Positions 1 to 10,479 of a stretch of 64,000 nucleotides of DNA are shown in pieces. Numbering within the stretch: the stretch's first letter is position 1; the number at the start of each line of letters is the position of its first letter. This DNA comes from Protopterus annectens (lineage: Eukaryota; Chordata; Ceratodontiformes; Protopteridae), in the NCBI RefSeq assembly GCF_019279795.1, contig NC_056750.1, positions 693,892,925 through 693,956,924 of the forward strand, given 5' to 3'. The notes beneath the pieces are model-generated. The model saw only the letters and a program-made list of their open reading frames with translations, was not told the origin of the DNA and searched no databases. The translations under genes and the position numbers were made by a program.

Positions 1-175
1 GATTGGTAGTGGATTTTTACGTACAGGGTTACCAGCCCTGATGCACAACCTTCAATGAAGGCACGCCCCATTCACGTATGCCTCCACACAGAAGTCGCTC
101 TAGCTGAGAATCAAACGGGACAACGTCTTGCTATGAGGCAACAACGCTACCGCAGCACCACCACCGCAGTATCCT
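1..175 (-). mobile_element. V-SINE remnant lacking its central core, cut by window edge
   Basis: Read on the minus strand, this starts near 172 with a tRNA-like head. The head has an A-box-like stretch in the GGTAGCGTTG area and a B-box-like TTTGATTCTC near 110. It is followed by the 'ttctgtgtggag' motif of the V-SINE (DANA/Mermaid) family, then by a tail related to 'ggctggtaaccctgtacgtaaaaatccactaccaatc'. The conserved central domain (as intact near 6,380-6,480) is missing, so the copy has an internal deletion. Its 3' end lies beyond position 1. Family assignment rests on remembered V-SINE features. Confidence 0.6.
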
Positions 176-1774
176 GAATGCTAAATTACTTGTAAAAACA
201 GTGGGCTTTAATAACTTATTTTTAATTTGGCATATAATGACATGTCCCTGATATTAAATTACCACCCCCATGGAGAATGAACATCTGGCAGTCCTTTATC
301 TGATGTCATTTGTTAGTGTTAGTTGCAACACGATCACCACATAGCACTCTATCTCTTGTTTGTTAGTACTGAATTTTCCTCCTTGATGTTTAATATTTTT
401 GTTATTGGTACTTGATCTTGTAATATCTGTAAAGTGCCTAATCTGTAATAAATATATTTGAGGTTCATGTCAGCTGTAAGCCTACAGTTCAATTTATTAT
501 TAGCAGAATCTGTACTAGGAATCAATTTGCTGTGTAGTTGGTAAACATTACTTAGTTCTGTTTGTCACTTATCAATTAATTTGAACATATCGAAAAGCAC
601 TGACATCTCTTTATTTATATGAATATAAGCGCGGTTGCTAAAATACCTGATGTTCATTTAAACATTTTCAATCAGTGAAAGATTTGTAGAGATAAGTGGA
701 GCACGTTAAAAGCTGGCAATACGTGACTGTGCCAGAATAATATACACATCAGAAGTTTATATTTGTGAAAGCCTCCATTTTAAGAAAATTGAAACAGAAG
801 TTGTCAGAATAACTTACAAATATTTTTCTCAGTGTATCTTTGCTTTACCACCCCACCCCCCCACCCCCCCGCCCCAAAATAAAAATCCACATGCAGGTGG
901 CTTTACACTTCCTACCCATGAGCCACTTGCAGATTAGGGAAGAACTACTTTCCGTTTAACAATTTATTTATTACAGTTTTGAACTCTAAAGCAGTCCAGT
1001 TTTCTATTTGCATCAGTTTGCTGTGTTTACTGCTACTCTTGTTCCACTCAGGTGCCTTATTTCTTGGGTGCATGATTCAAGCAAATATATCATATACAGA
1101 AATATAAACAACTGGAGCCAAGTCACTCAATTAACCTTAAAAAAGGATACAGAAGAGAGTATATCCAAAGAAGGAAAAGAACTCAGGCCTGTTACACGGC
1201 CTTAATCAATTTAACAATCCAAACTCACCAAGAACTTGCAGTTAAAGCCCTATAATCACCTGACTGGAATGTACAGGCCTATTTACAACTCTAAATTCCA
1301 GTCAAAACACCAAAGACAAAAATAAGCATTTATAAAGTATGCACATCCATTACAAATGTCAATTGACTTCCTTGGTTTTCTTTGAGACTCACCCTTTTTG
1401 TTACTATATTTATTATGAATTTAGTCTTTATTATTACCATATTCACTAATTGAAAGAAACATGTATGCATATATGTACCATTTCCTATTGTGAACTGCAG
1501 TTGCCTTTGTGACTGCATCATGGTTGAAAAGGATCTGTTTGTCAGACCACTAATCTGGTTAACAGAATGTAAATGTGTAAATCTTGCAGATTATTTTACA
1601 CATTGGAGGTATATGGGGAGTAAAACACCAAACAAAAATTCTATTTTATTTTCTTCTATTGAAAAAAAAGCTAGGTGTCGAAGAACTTTCTTAATGTATT
1701 GTGTTTAAATGAACCACAAGCCATGTACGGATGAAGGCAACCATAAACAAATTTTGTAGGAAAATCTGACATTC
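176..1774. other. AT-rich unannotated stretch
   Basis: No ORF with recognisable similarity, no RNA gene and no clear repeat is visible. A C-rich tract (CCACCCCACCCCCCC...) lies at about 849-876. Small ORFs such as those at 1,008-1,205 and 1,490-1,708 show no domain signature and look like chance reading frames. Confidence 0.5.
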
Positions 1775-3040
1775 ATAGGATCATAGGAAGTCACTAGACT
1801 ATTCTGAGGCTCTTATAAACCTAGCCAAGAGTTTAATCCATGTTTAGACAAGCCAGCACCCAAAGACCCTGTCCAGCAGGGACACAGGTGGAATCCCAGG
1901 GGTGTAGTTTCTGTTTCCCATCCAATTATCCAGGTTGCACTTTACCACATTTGGTGCTGGCTCATTTTTTGGATTGGATGTCACTCTCCCCAAAGGGGAT
2001 GATGCATTTTTTGGCGTTCAGCTTGAGGCCATGTTTCTGCAACCAGACATTTGTTTGGGTGAGACCCTCTTAGAGGATGTCCACATCACTTGGGGAATTG
2101 ATGACTGTATCCAGCTTGCAATCATCTGCAAACTTTGTCAGCCATAGCCCACTGGTTTTGGCCTGCACCTCAGAGAAGTATATCCCGAATAACAGAAGCC
2201 CCAAGACCAATCCCTGGGGTATGCTGCTCATTACGGGTCTACTGCTTGAGATGGCTTCCCCTATTTTGATTAGGTGGGTTCTCTAAATGAGATTTTGCTA
2301 CCCATCAGGTAACATATGGATTGATGCCTATTTGAGAGAGTTTATCTACTATGCCCAAGTGTGAATGGTGTCGAAGGCTTTGGCCAGGTCAAGGTAGGAG
2401 GTGCGCAGCATCTTCCCCTCATCAATGGCTTTGGTGACTGTCCCAAAGAAGTCGACCAGATTTAACAGACATGACCACCCCTTGACAAAGCCAAACTGTG
2501 TAGGGTTGAGTGTTTGGAGATTGCCAGTGTCCCTGTTAATGAGGTCCATAATAATCCATTCCATGGCCTTGCAGATCAGGCTAGTTAGGCTGATGGGACT
2601 ATAATTTCTTGGATCGGTGGACACTCCAACTTTGTGTAAAGGGATGAGAGTGGCTGTCCTCCACTCGGCTGGGCAAAGCTGACACTCAGGTTTGGGTTGG
2701 ATAGGGTACCTAATAGAGCTGCAAGTTCATGCCTGAGTTCATGTAGGATGCAGCCTGTGATGTTATCAGGTTCCATGGAAGCTGCATTTTCTTACCTTTG
2801 ATAGGGCAGTGATGACCTGTTCCTTAGAGATAAGGGGATGAGGCAGGTACTGGGGATGTCCTGAATTACTGTTGGGGGGACAGAGGGGTGACATTTTCAC
2901 TGAGTCTGTCAGACAGTACGTTGGCTATATCTACAGCATTTGTGTATGTGGTGTCCTTGACCACCAGTTCTGAAAAGATCTGAGTGCTTCCTTTGAGATT
3001 GTGGACATATGTGAAGAAGGCCTTATGATTATTTTATTTT
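1775..3040 (-). mobile_element. CR1-type LINE fragment, copy A
   Basis: The minus strand carries a 5'-truncated, internally deleted copy of the CR1-type LINE found five more times in this window. Reading from 3,040 downward there is a piece of the endonuclease-RT linker, then RT motifs (DPRNYSPISLTS, QFGFVKG, YLDLAKAFDTIH) at about 2,630-2,350. A piece around the 'addition' of motif C follows at about 2,150-2,080. The C-terminal motif LDNWMGNRNYTPGI then appears near 1,945-1,900 after a deletion of the thumb region. The 3' end is the octamer-like tail (TCATAGGATCATAGG on plus) at 1,776-1,792. Confidence 0.8.
2349..2776 (-). pseudogene. CR1-type reverse transcriptase fragment (copy A)
   Basis: This is the fingers and palm part of a LINE RT, which copies element RNA at a nicked chromosomal target. 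The ORF at 2,624-2,349 has the NYSPISLTSLICKAMEWI block, the QFGFVKG block and motif A (YLDLAKAFDTI) with the first catalytic Asp. An upstream segment to 2,776 is in a second frame (GCILHELRHELAALL), so there is a frameshift near 2,610. A stop follows motif A at 2,349. It cannot encode an active protein. Confidence 0.75.
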
Positions 3041-3679
3041 AATATCTCATGAAAACATCCGCATCCATTTTTCAGATCCAGAGTTAAATGAATACTCTCT
3101 TAAAATGAGACATTATTTCAATCTGACTGTATAACATTCATCTGCAGGTTAGAAGTGAAAGATATCTTAACGTACTAGTAGAAGTAGGCCAGCTGAAGTC
3201 TTCAGTATAATTTCTTTGTCTCATGGATTTGATTTTTATAAGAACACAAGTAAACATTTGCAGCAGTATTAAACAGTATATTAAGAATCACATAACAGGA
3301 AGTTACCTGTATGTTTTCAATAAAACATTATGAAAATTAACAAATCACTTGAAAACATTCTAAAAAATATTTTCTTGGATTCAGAAACACGTCTGCTGCA
3401 ATTGTGATATGCCTTCTTCTGGTAAGGCTCATAGAGTGGTGCTGCCCAAAAGTACTTTAGCAATTAATTAGGTGGAAATTTGCAAAAAGAAAAAAAAATC
3501 TGATAACTGTGGCTGTATTGCTGATGAAAAAAAAACAGACCAGCATGTATGTGCCGAAGCAACAGTGAAGCCAAAAAGCCACATTAAAGGTTGTACGGCA
3601 ATGTCTAAACTTTTTCTTTATCATAAAAAGTGGTGGAGATTCGTGCATGAGGCAGTAGGAAAATAAAATGGGGTCAGCA
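3041..3679. other. Unassigned AT-rich sequence
   Basis: No coding or repeat signature is recognised. Several A-runs lie at about 3,485-3,535. ORFs at 3,457-3,696 on both strands have low-complexity, domain-free translations. Confidence 0.4.
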
Positions 3680-4046
3680 AACAGAGGAACATACACAGGA
3701 GAAACATGGACATAAGTATGGGAGTGGGAAGGGGGAGCAAGGGCATCGAAAAAGTACTTTCGTTAAAGTATATTAAAAACAAAAAACAATCTACCCTGCA
3801 CCACCCCGTGTGGGGGGCTGCCTCCCACACCTCCCCTACTTTAATATTCTCATTCCAAAGTCGAACCACAGTGAGGAAAAGTGAATTTTTACTTACTGCA
3901 CCGTAGTACAACTGGAACAACAAGCATACTTACGCGAAAGAGCGGCTTTGGTGAACAGCACTTCCTCGCAAGTATGCTCACCAAATTAAGATTCGGTGAA
4001 AGATGCAGTCGAGCATCTGTACGGATCCCATATATATATTTATATA

Positions 4047-4112
<66 letters not shown>

Positions 4113-5180
4113 CATGTGCATACATTTTCTTTAGTGGCAGGTGCCCAATTTTTCTTGTTTTTAACTTTTTTTAACATGAGGAAGAACGTAAAAGAAAGGC
4201 AATGAATGGTAACAGGGTAACGTCAACTATCAGAGATACAGAAACAAATATAAAGTAGAAAAAAAAGCTGACAGAGGGGATGCTGGCACACTTTGGAGTA
4301 AGGCCAGTGAATTATAGTCATACAGATAAAGGATGACATTTGAAATGGTAAAAACTAGACAGCAATCAGGTAAGGAGGTGACATTCAAAGAAGTGAAACA
4401 TTAAAATGTGTAGTAGGTTGGATATGCTCTTCTGTATTGCCTTGCCTTTGCAATCCCCAGGGAAAGGTCAGTCAACACCCTGACCACCCTTCCCACTGGA
4501 TCCTTCCACAATGTGTTCGTGATGGCAGGGGCACACAGCATTGCAACCCTGATAGTTGTAAAAAGAACTTTTCCAGACAGCTGATGCAGGCTTCGAGTAG
4601 ATGATTAATGAAATCCCTCAATTTGTCCACCAACTCCCTATGGGTAATATACTGCACACCCCTGGCAAGGGTACTACAAAGTACAATGTACTCCCTTCCA
4701 TGGACCAACCAAAGCCCACAGCCGAGGTCTCCTGCTGCACCCCACAACACTGCATTCAATTGGGAGGCAGGCCTGGAACCAGCTGGAGTTGGTGCAAGGG
4801 AAGGCTATGACCAGTCGTGAACTGGTGACCTTGGCCACACCACTGGCATAGCTGTAGCAGAAATTGCAGAAAATGCCAATGTACATGGAGAGTAATATAA
4901 CGCAGTAAAAGAATAGTAATACATCCTGGTAGGTGATAATGAAAAAGCAGGCATCTAAAAAATGTGATAGCAGTAGGTATTGCACAGCAGCAGATCCATA
5001 TTACTATGGCCCTGTGTATGATATGCAAGTAGGAGTGTAGTGAAACGACTAACATTTCCATCTGTGTGGGTGGGTGTGTGGACATGGTGTGGGACATGCG
5101 GGAAAGAGTATGTCTGTGCCTATAAAGATACGGCCTCTTTGTGGTGTATGGGGTATCCTGCATCTACCAGGCCACCGTTG
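3680..5180. repeat. Dispersed repeat R1 (copy 1), interrupted by dinucleotide tract
   Basis: Parts of this stretch resemble 45,700-46,600. Examples are 'atgggagtgggaagggggagcaagggcatcg' near 3,717 against 'atgggagcggggagaaggagaggggg' near 45,813, and the 'gatggcaggggcacacagcattgcaaccctg' area near 4,520 against 'gatggcaggggtaggcagtgatgcagttctg' near 46,242. The minus-strand ORF at 4,759-4,472 (95 aa) has a helical, Leu-rich middle (ELVDKLRDFINHLLEACISC). It could be the end of a transposon-encoded accessory protein, but I do not recognise it. Confidence 0.4.
4030..4112. repeat. (TA)n followed by (GA)n microsatellite
   Basis: About 62 bp of TA, interrupted by ATT steps, passes directly into about 20 bp of GA. 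The tyrosine/isoleucine-rich and RERERE-type ORFs across it are artefacts of the dinucleotide repeat. Confidence 0.95.
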
Positions 5181-6002
5181 TATGTGGGTATAACTCACAG
5201 TGCATTCATGTCATGCTGCACAAAGTCTATCTTCTGTGTACTACTTGTGGTGTGAGAAGCACATTACTATTAATACAGTGCTTTGTACTCCTCTATAAGA
5301 CATGTAACCTCATTCTATACCTAGAAAGCCAGATGCCAAATATCTCTCTAAAGGTCCCACTTTAAATTCCCAAATTTTATAATTATGTAAGATATCTGTA
5401 ATTTAAATTCAGTTCCAGTATGTAACAGACAGCCCTGAAACTAGGCAGGCAGTAACACCTGTACAGGGGCACACTCTGGCACTGTGCAGATATGCAAGCA
5501 GGTATGTACTTATGATACTCAAAATTACTATATGAAAAATACATATACACCCCTTTGAATGGAAAGCTTCCCCAGTCTCCCATTACAAAAGGGTATTCTC
5601 CATAATAGCCTCCTGAGCTAGAAAAAATAAACATAAAAAATCATAAAGTGATTACTGTAAAACATCATACAGATACAAATAAAAAAAAATTAAATTAATG
5701 AGCATTCTTGTAGAATAAGTACTTAAAAAACATCTCAGGTGCCTGTGCTCTGCCCTATATGTTCCACTGGCTAGGAAGGTCCAAATGGCACCTGTTTAGA
5801 TTGTTGTAGTGGTACTACCATTACTCCCAGAGTAGAGTATGCCAGTAGCATCAGAAATCACCCGAGCAAGACCACGACAGTTAGCTACCTATGTTCTTTC
5901 CACTTTATATTGGAAACCCTCATAATAGGCCCATTTAGATGCTCATGGTGCTCCCTTTGTAGTACATTAAAGAACATTTTGCTTTCTTTCCTCCACTATT
6001 GG
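5181..6002. other. Unassigned sequence
   Basis: No gene, RNA or repeat is recognised. ORFs here (e.g. 5,383-5,634 minus) have no domain signature. Confidence 0.4.
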
Positions 6003-6170
6003 CAGTGTTGTGCTAGTTACTTATAAAAGTAATAAGTTACTACAACTAGTTACTTTTCAGTGAAAGTAATATGTTGCTATTACTACTTTTCTAAAAAAGC
6101 AGTATATTACTACTACTAGTTATTAACTAAAGTAACGAGTTACTTTTACATAAGTATAGTTTATCAATTG
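6003..6170 (+). mobile_element. hAT-like terminal fragment (GTAACTAGTTAC-rich)
   Basis: The stretch begins CAGTGTTGTGCTAGTTACTT and continues as alternating plus and minus forms of GTAAC/TAGTTACTTTT. That composition is typical of subterminal repeats of some vertebrate hAT elements that start with CAGTG. No transposase is present. A related fragment lies in the opposite orientation at 15,700-15,873. Confidence 0.55.
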
Positions 6171-6294
6171 TAATATTGAGATTTACTCACACAAGTAAAC
6201 ACATGCATATAAGTGTATTATTGAAGTTGTATACACAATGTTACAATGATAAATAGAATTTAAGCGGTGAAAAACTACAGCAGACTAGTATTTA

Positions 6295-6652
6295 TAGCTG
6301 GGCAGCACAGTGGTGCAGTGGTTAGCATTATCAACTCACAGTAAGAGGTTGTGCGGTTCAATTCTCAGCCAGAGTGCCTTCTGTGTGGAGTCTTCATGTC
6401 TTCCCTGTGTTTGTGTGGGTTTCTTCCAGGTGCTCCTGTTTCCTCCCACATTCTCAAGCCATGCTGCAGGCGGATTGGATATTCTAAATTAGCCTTGGAT
6501 AGGAGTGTGTGCATGCATGTGCCTTCTGAGGAAGACTGGGCACCAGGCTGGCAACTCAATAGCGTAAAACTCTACTGCCACTAGTTCTGCAGACTGATAA
6601 TCTGCTGTGGTGACCCCTAATGGGAACAGCCAAAAGGAGAAGATGATGACTA
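6295..6652 (+). mobile_element. V-SINE (DANA/Mermaid-like), nearly full length
   Basis: The tRNA-derived head has an A box in GTGGTGCAGTGGTTAGC (about 6,308-6,325) and a B box in GCGGTTCAATTCTC (about 6,352-6,365). The V-SINE central domain follows, with 'tgtgtggagtcttcatgtc', 'gtgtgggtttcttccaggtgctcc' and 'gtttcctcccacattctcaag'. The tail contains 'gcgtaaaactctactgcca' and 'ctgctgtggtgacccctaa' and ends in an A-rich 'agccaaaaggagaagatgatga'. In this family RNA polymerase III transcribes from the internal boxes and a partner LINE supplies the RT. Confidence 0.8.
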
Positions 6653-6837
6653 GTCTTTATAGCTAGAGAGTCACAAATAATAATTAAACCAAACCATATT
6701 CAACCAGCAGCATAAGACCTATAAAAGCCTATCACAGTTTGTGTATTTTCAGCAACTAAAAATCAAAACCCAAAAAGAATTTTAAATAGAACATAAAAAT
6801 TGTCAAGACAAAAGTTGGTTGATCACAGATCCACCAA

Positions 6838-7085
6838 ATGAGTCCTGCTTGGTGCAGTGGGTTGGGGCGTTGGGTGTTGAACTAATGAGTGGTGAGTTAA
6901 ATTCCGACTGACTGCAATGTGGAGAACCAATGCCATTTACTGTACTGCAAGGTAAGGATATGATCTCTAGCAGTCTAGAATTGTCCCAGTGTTAGGGGAT
7001 GTTTTAGTGGGTGAGAGTCCCACAGTACCAGGGCAGGGCCGGAGTCTGGTCATCATTAGCTTTCACCTCCTTGCAGTGCTAAAAA
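6838..7085 (+). mobile_element. Possible second tRNA-derived SINE
   Basis: It opens with 'gcttggtgcagtgggttggggcg', which resembles a tRNA A box, and has 'gtggtgagttaaattccgac' about 35 bases later, which resembles a B box. The body (to about 7,085) matches none of the V-SINE core or CR1 tail motifs. It may be a different SINE family or a chance resemblance. Confidence 0.35.
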
Positions 7086-7132
7086 ATGACGTAAATTATG
7101 CTCCAGGTTAATTGTAATGATCTGTTATAAAT

Positions 7133-7300
7133 CATACCTCTCAACCTGGATACATCAAAAATCTGGACAAAGGCCCATGAAAAGTAGGTACAACTGGCCA
7201 AAAATCTGGACACTAATCAACATAAAATTTGCATGTATAATAACATAACTCTGCCCACTCCAATGGAATTGTGAGATACCAACATTCAAATAATTGTGAA
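7133..7300 (+). mobile_element. MITE-like fragment, CATACCTCTCAACC family
   Basis: It begins 'catacctctcaacctggat' and contains two 'atctggac' motifs and a 'cataactctgcccact...tgtgagatacca' end. The stretch 42,130-42,330 follows the same pattern ('tttctcaacc...atctggaca...tttctcccact...atgggatacca'). The terminal CTCTCAA motif is shared with the TIR elements at 8,523 and 40,386, so these are probably related non-autonomous DNA elements. Confidence 0.45.
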
Positions 7301-8522
7301 AATGTTCCCCAGTTTAACTTTAGCTCTGAAAATATGCATTCACACAGAAACACCAGTTAAAGTCCCTTTACAGCATTAACAAAAAAATCTTAAGGGAAGT
7401 AGTAGGCAATAGGCATGTAAAAAGCACTTTGCATTTTAGTTTCTGCCCTACCACACTTCTAACATATACACACTGATGTCACATTAGCTGCACCCTTACA
7501 GAAATTAATTAAAATAGTATACATCAGTAACTGTAACATATAAAAGAATTGTGCACTCTGTTAATCTTAATATGAAACTAAAGTCTGCAATAACAATCAT
7601 TGGTATAACAAGCCACTGTCAGTATGTGGGTATCATGTCAGTCTGATCTATGGATTAATTGAATCCGATTCAGAAACCTTCCGCTGTTGTAATTATGTAA
7701 ATACCAATGTGCATTAGTAGGTTTTATAAACAAATCTGGTAGCTGCTGATGCTGGGCACTGACTCATACCTCTAACTGTTCCTGAAAGGCAGAACACTGG
7801 CAAATTGACAATCATCCAAATTATTTGTGAGTATATGTATAATATGACACATGTATGTGTGTGTGCATGTTTGTCTGTACATGTGTGTGTCTCCTCTTAT
7901 TAACTGGCACTATACCCATGTTTGTTTGTCTACCTTGCACCCACTGCTTGCTGTGAGGGGTTCCTGCTCCCTCACAGCATTGAATTGGTTAAATTAAATG
8001 TTAGAGAACTGAAGAAAACAGTAATGTTTCTGGAATGTATAAAATAACTAAATTGTAAGGCAGTAATGTACTCATTATATATGTAGAAGCTGTAGCAGTA
8101 TTGTTCTTTAAGAGTACAGAAATGTGTACTTAAAATATGTTAAAAATATTATCAAGAGTTTCACAGTGGGATGTGATGCACTGTTAAAAATGTCTTATTT
8201 TATTATGTACCACAAATAATACCACACATATATAGTGAAACAACTGTGGTCAACACTGAAACGTGATGGCAAACATTTGGTTGATAACATATGTATGCCA
8301 GCATCAAGAGTGTGGCATCATGGGGAATTAAATTAATTCTGTGGTACGATTATCTCAGATTTAATATAATAAAGTAGCGTGGGTGTGGAGGAGCCCTTGT
8401 TTTTTTCAGCATTCCTGTTTGATAACTGCATCACTTAGTGTTTAATGCAACTTTAAACCAATACAAAATAACAGTTTTTTAAAATGTAAAACCTAATAAA
8501 TTGGTACTTTCTAAATTCTGCA
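7301..8522. other. Unassigned AT-rich sequence
   Basis: No gene or recognisable repeat is visible apart from a short TG-rich patch at about 7,850-7,892. Confidence 0.4.
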
Positions 8523-8808
8523 GGACCATACATCTCAACCTCTTAGAGCAAGAAATCTGGTCAAAGACTACCATAATGGCAGGACAAAGGCCCAGAAATA
8601 GGGACAGAGTTTAAAATTTTGTTCTTGTAAACTAAGAAAGCTGAATAACAGGATTTGTGTTAATATGCATTTTATGAAGGATATGAAGGCTAAAACGCAC
8701 ATATGTTATTATTTAGTGACTTCAGTCCTCCGTGATTTACAAAAAAACAAATTTTATTAGAAAGACCAAAACTGAGGATGAATCTGGACAATTGAGAGAT
8801 ATGTAACA
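8523..8808 (+). mobile_element. TIR element (MITE), copy 1 of the CTCTCAA family
   Basis: It starts 'atacatctcaacctcttagagcaagaaatctgg' and ends '...ctggacaattgagagatatgta'. The reverse complement of the end (tacatatctctcaattgtcc) matches the start imperfectly, so the element has inverted termini. The inside ('ggacaaaggccc', 'aataacaggatttgtgttaatatg', 'gacttcagtcct') aligns by eye with 40,386-40,697. It is about 286 bp with no ORF. The superfamily is not identified. Confidence 0.6.
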
Positions 8809-8919
8809 CACACACGCACATCTACCTTTTCTCTTCTCTCACAGAGCCAGACATTTATACACACACATACTTTCTGACATATTAACACTCACACTTTGTT
8901 ATACGAATGGATAGTTTAA

Positions 8920-9082
<163 letters not shown>

Positions 9083-9099
9083 ATACAGAAAAATGAACC

Positions 9100-10356
9100 A
9101 TCAGTTTAACTAACGCACATACTCGTACACTCATACACTCACTCACACTTACCTCGGCTTGGCTAATTTAAATTCCGCAGTAATTGCAGACTGAGTTTAC
9201 ATCCATAGCATGCATTAGTAGTCACACTAGAATTGAAGTTGTTGCCCTTCATTTCTAAAGAAGAAGTTAAATGCTGGATTTTGTGGAGGCCGCTTTTACT
9301 TTTTATTAATGTTGTGACTTAAGATACGCAGTATTTACAAACTTTAATTATAACACGTATGCTTGTAGAGGACAGCTAAAATATTTTCCCATTCTACTCA
9401 TGGACTTACTAACTTGCAGCTGCTCTATTATGACAAGGAGAGAAAGCGTTGCTCTGTTTGTAAAACCTGTATGAGCTGCCCTTATGTTATTTTAACATAA
9501 CGCCACACTTGTACAGAAGTCTGTGGTTACGTCAGTCAAGTACAGCTCTAATTATTATCATTATTAGTTGACTGTGGTGTATTACTCACGCACACTAACG
9601 CAAAACGTGTCATTATAAAACCATTCTAGGTTTATGTGCACCGTATTGAAAATTTGTTCCTGATTTCAGCCCATTGTCTCCCTCCACACATTGTTTGGCT
9701 CATGACTATGTTTAACATTTTTTGTGCTGAGATGCTAAGTAGTATACAAGTTCTATGGGCTACCGGCTCTAAAACTGCATTTCTTTACATCAGGGAAACA
9801 TTTGAAACACAAACTCACTAGTATGACATCCACTTTACAAACAACTGGATAATATGCAATCTTACATACCTATTATTCCTGATTTTGCCTTCATTTTTTG
9901 CCCTGCCTCTGGCAAATGCTTGATGTTCTATTAAATTGTTGAGGATTTCAACAACTCAGTATATCTTATTGTTCAAAATGCATACTGACACAAAATCTGT
10001 AAGTGAATTAGAATAATAGATACCTGAATCTGAATCCTCATTCTCTTCCTCTGGCATTATCTATATGTGGGTCATGAAATCAATGACATTGGCAATTGTT
10101 CCTGTAGTCAGTAAGGAGTAGCAAATGGTCCTCCTTAAAGGAGAAGATGTTGCCATCTGGGGTGTTTTTTTTTTTTTTAATTGAAGCCTCTAAAAAGTGG
10201 GATGGTTCCAGTGCCCTTGTCTGCATGCCAAAACCTGGATTTAATGGGTCCAATTGGGAATTTGTGGCACCCTTTTATACTGAGCCCAAAACAAGGCAAT
10301 GCTGAGGTATTTGGTACAGTTGAGAGGTATGTTATGAATGCTACATGCTATCAGTT
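9100..10356. other. Unassigned sequence upstream of CR1 copy B's 3' end
   Basis: No gene signature is recognised. 'cagttgagaggtatg' at about 10,317-10,331 resembles the right end of the CTCTCAA-family TIR elements, suggesting an old fragment just outside the CR1 tail. A T12 run lies near 10,167. Confidence 0.4.
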
Positions 10357-10479
10357 GTTCATAGGTAGGTACTAGACTATCTGCCTGAAGGCATTTATAA
10401 GGCTAGCCAGAATGTGTTGGCTTTTGCCACCCCCTTAGATTAGTTCCCTGTGCCTCTGTCCAGCCGAGCCATTGAAGTG

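Noticed and set aside
3889..4205. RERERE/IYIYI ORFs
   Set aside because: Translations of the (TA)n(GA)n tract.
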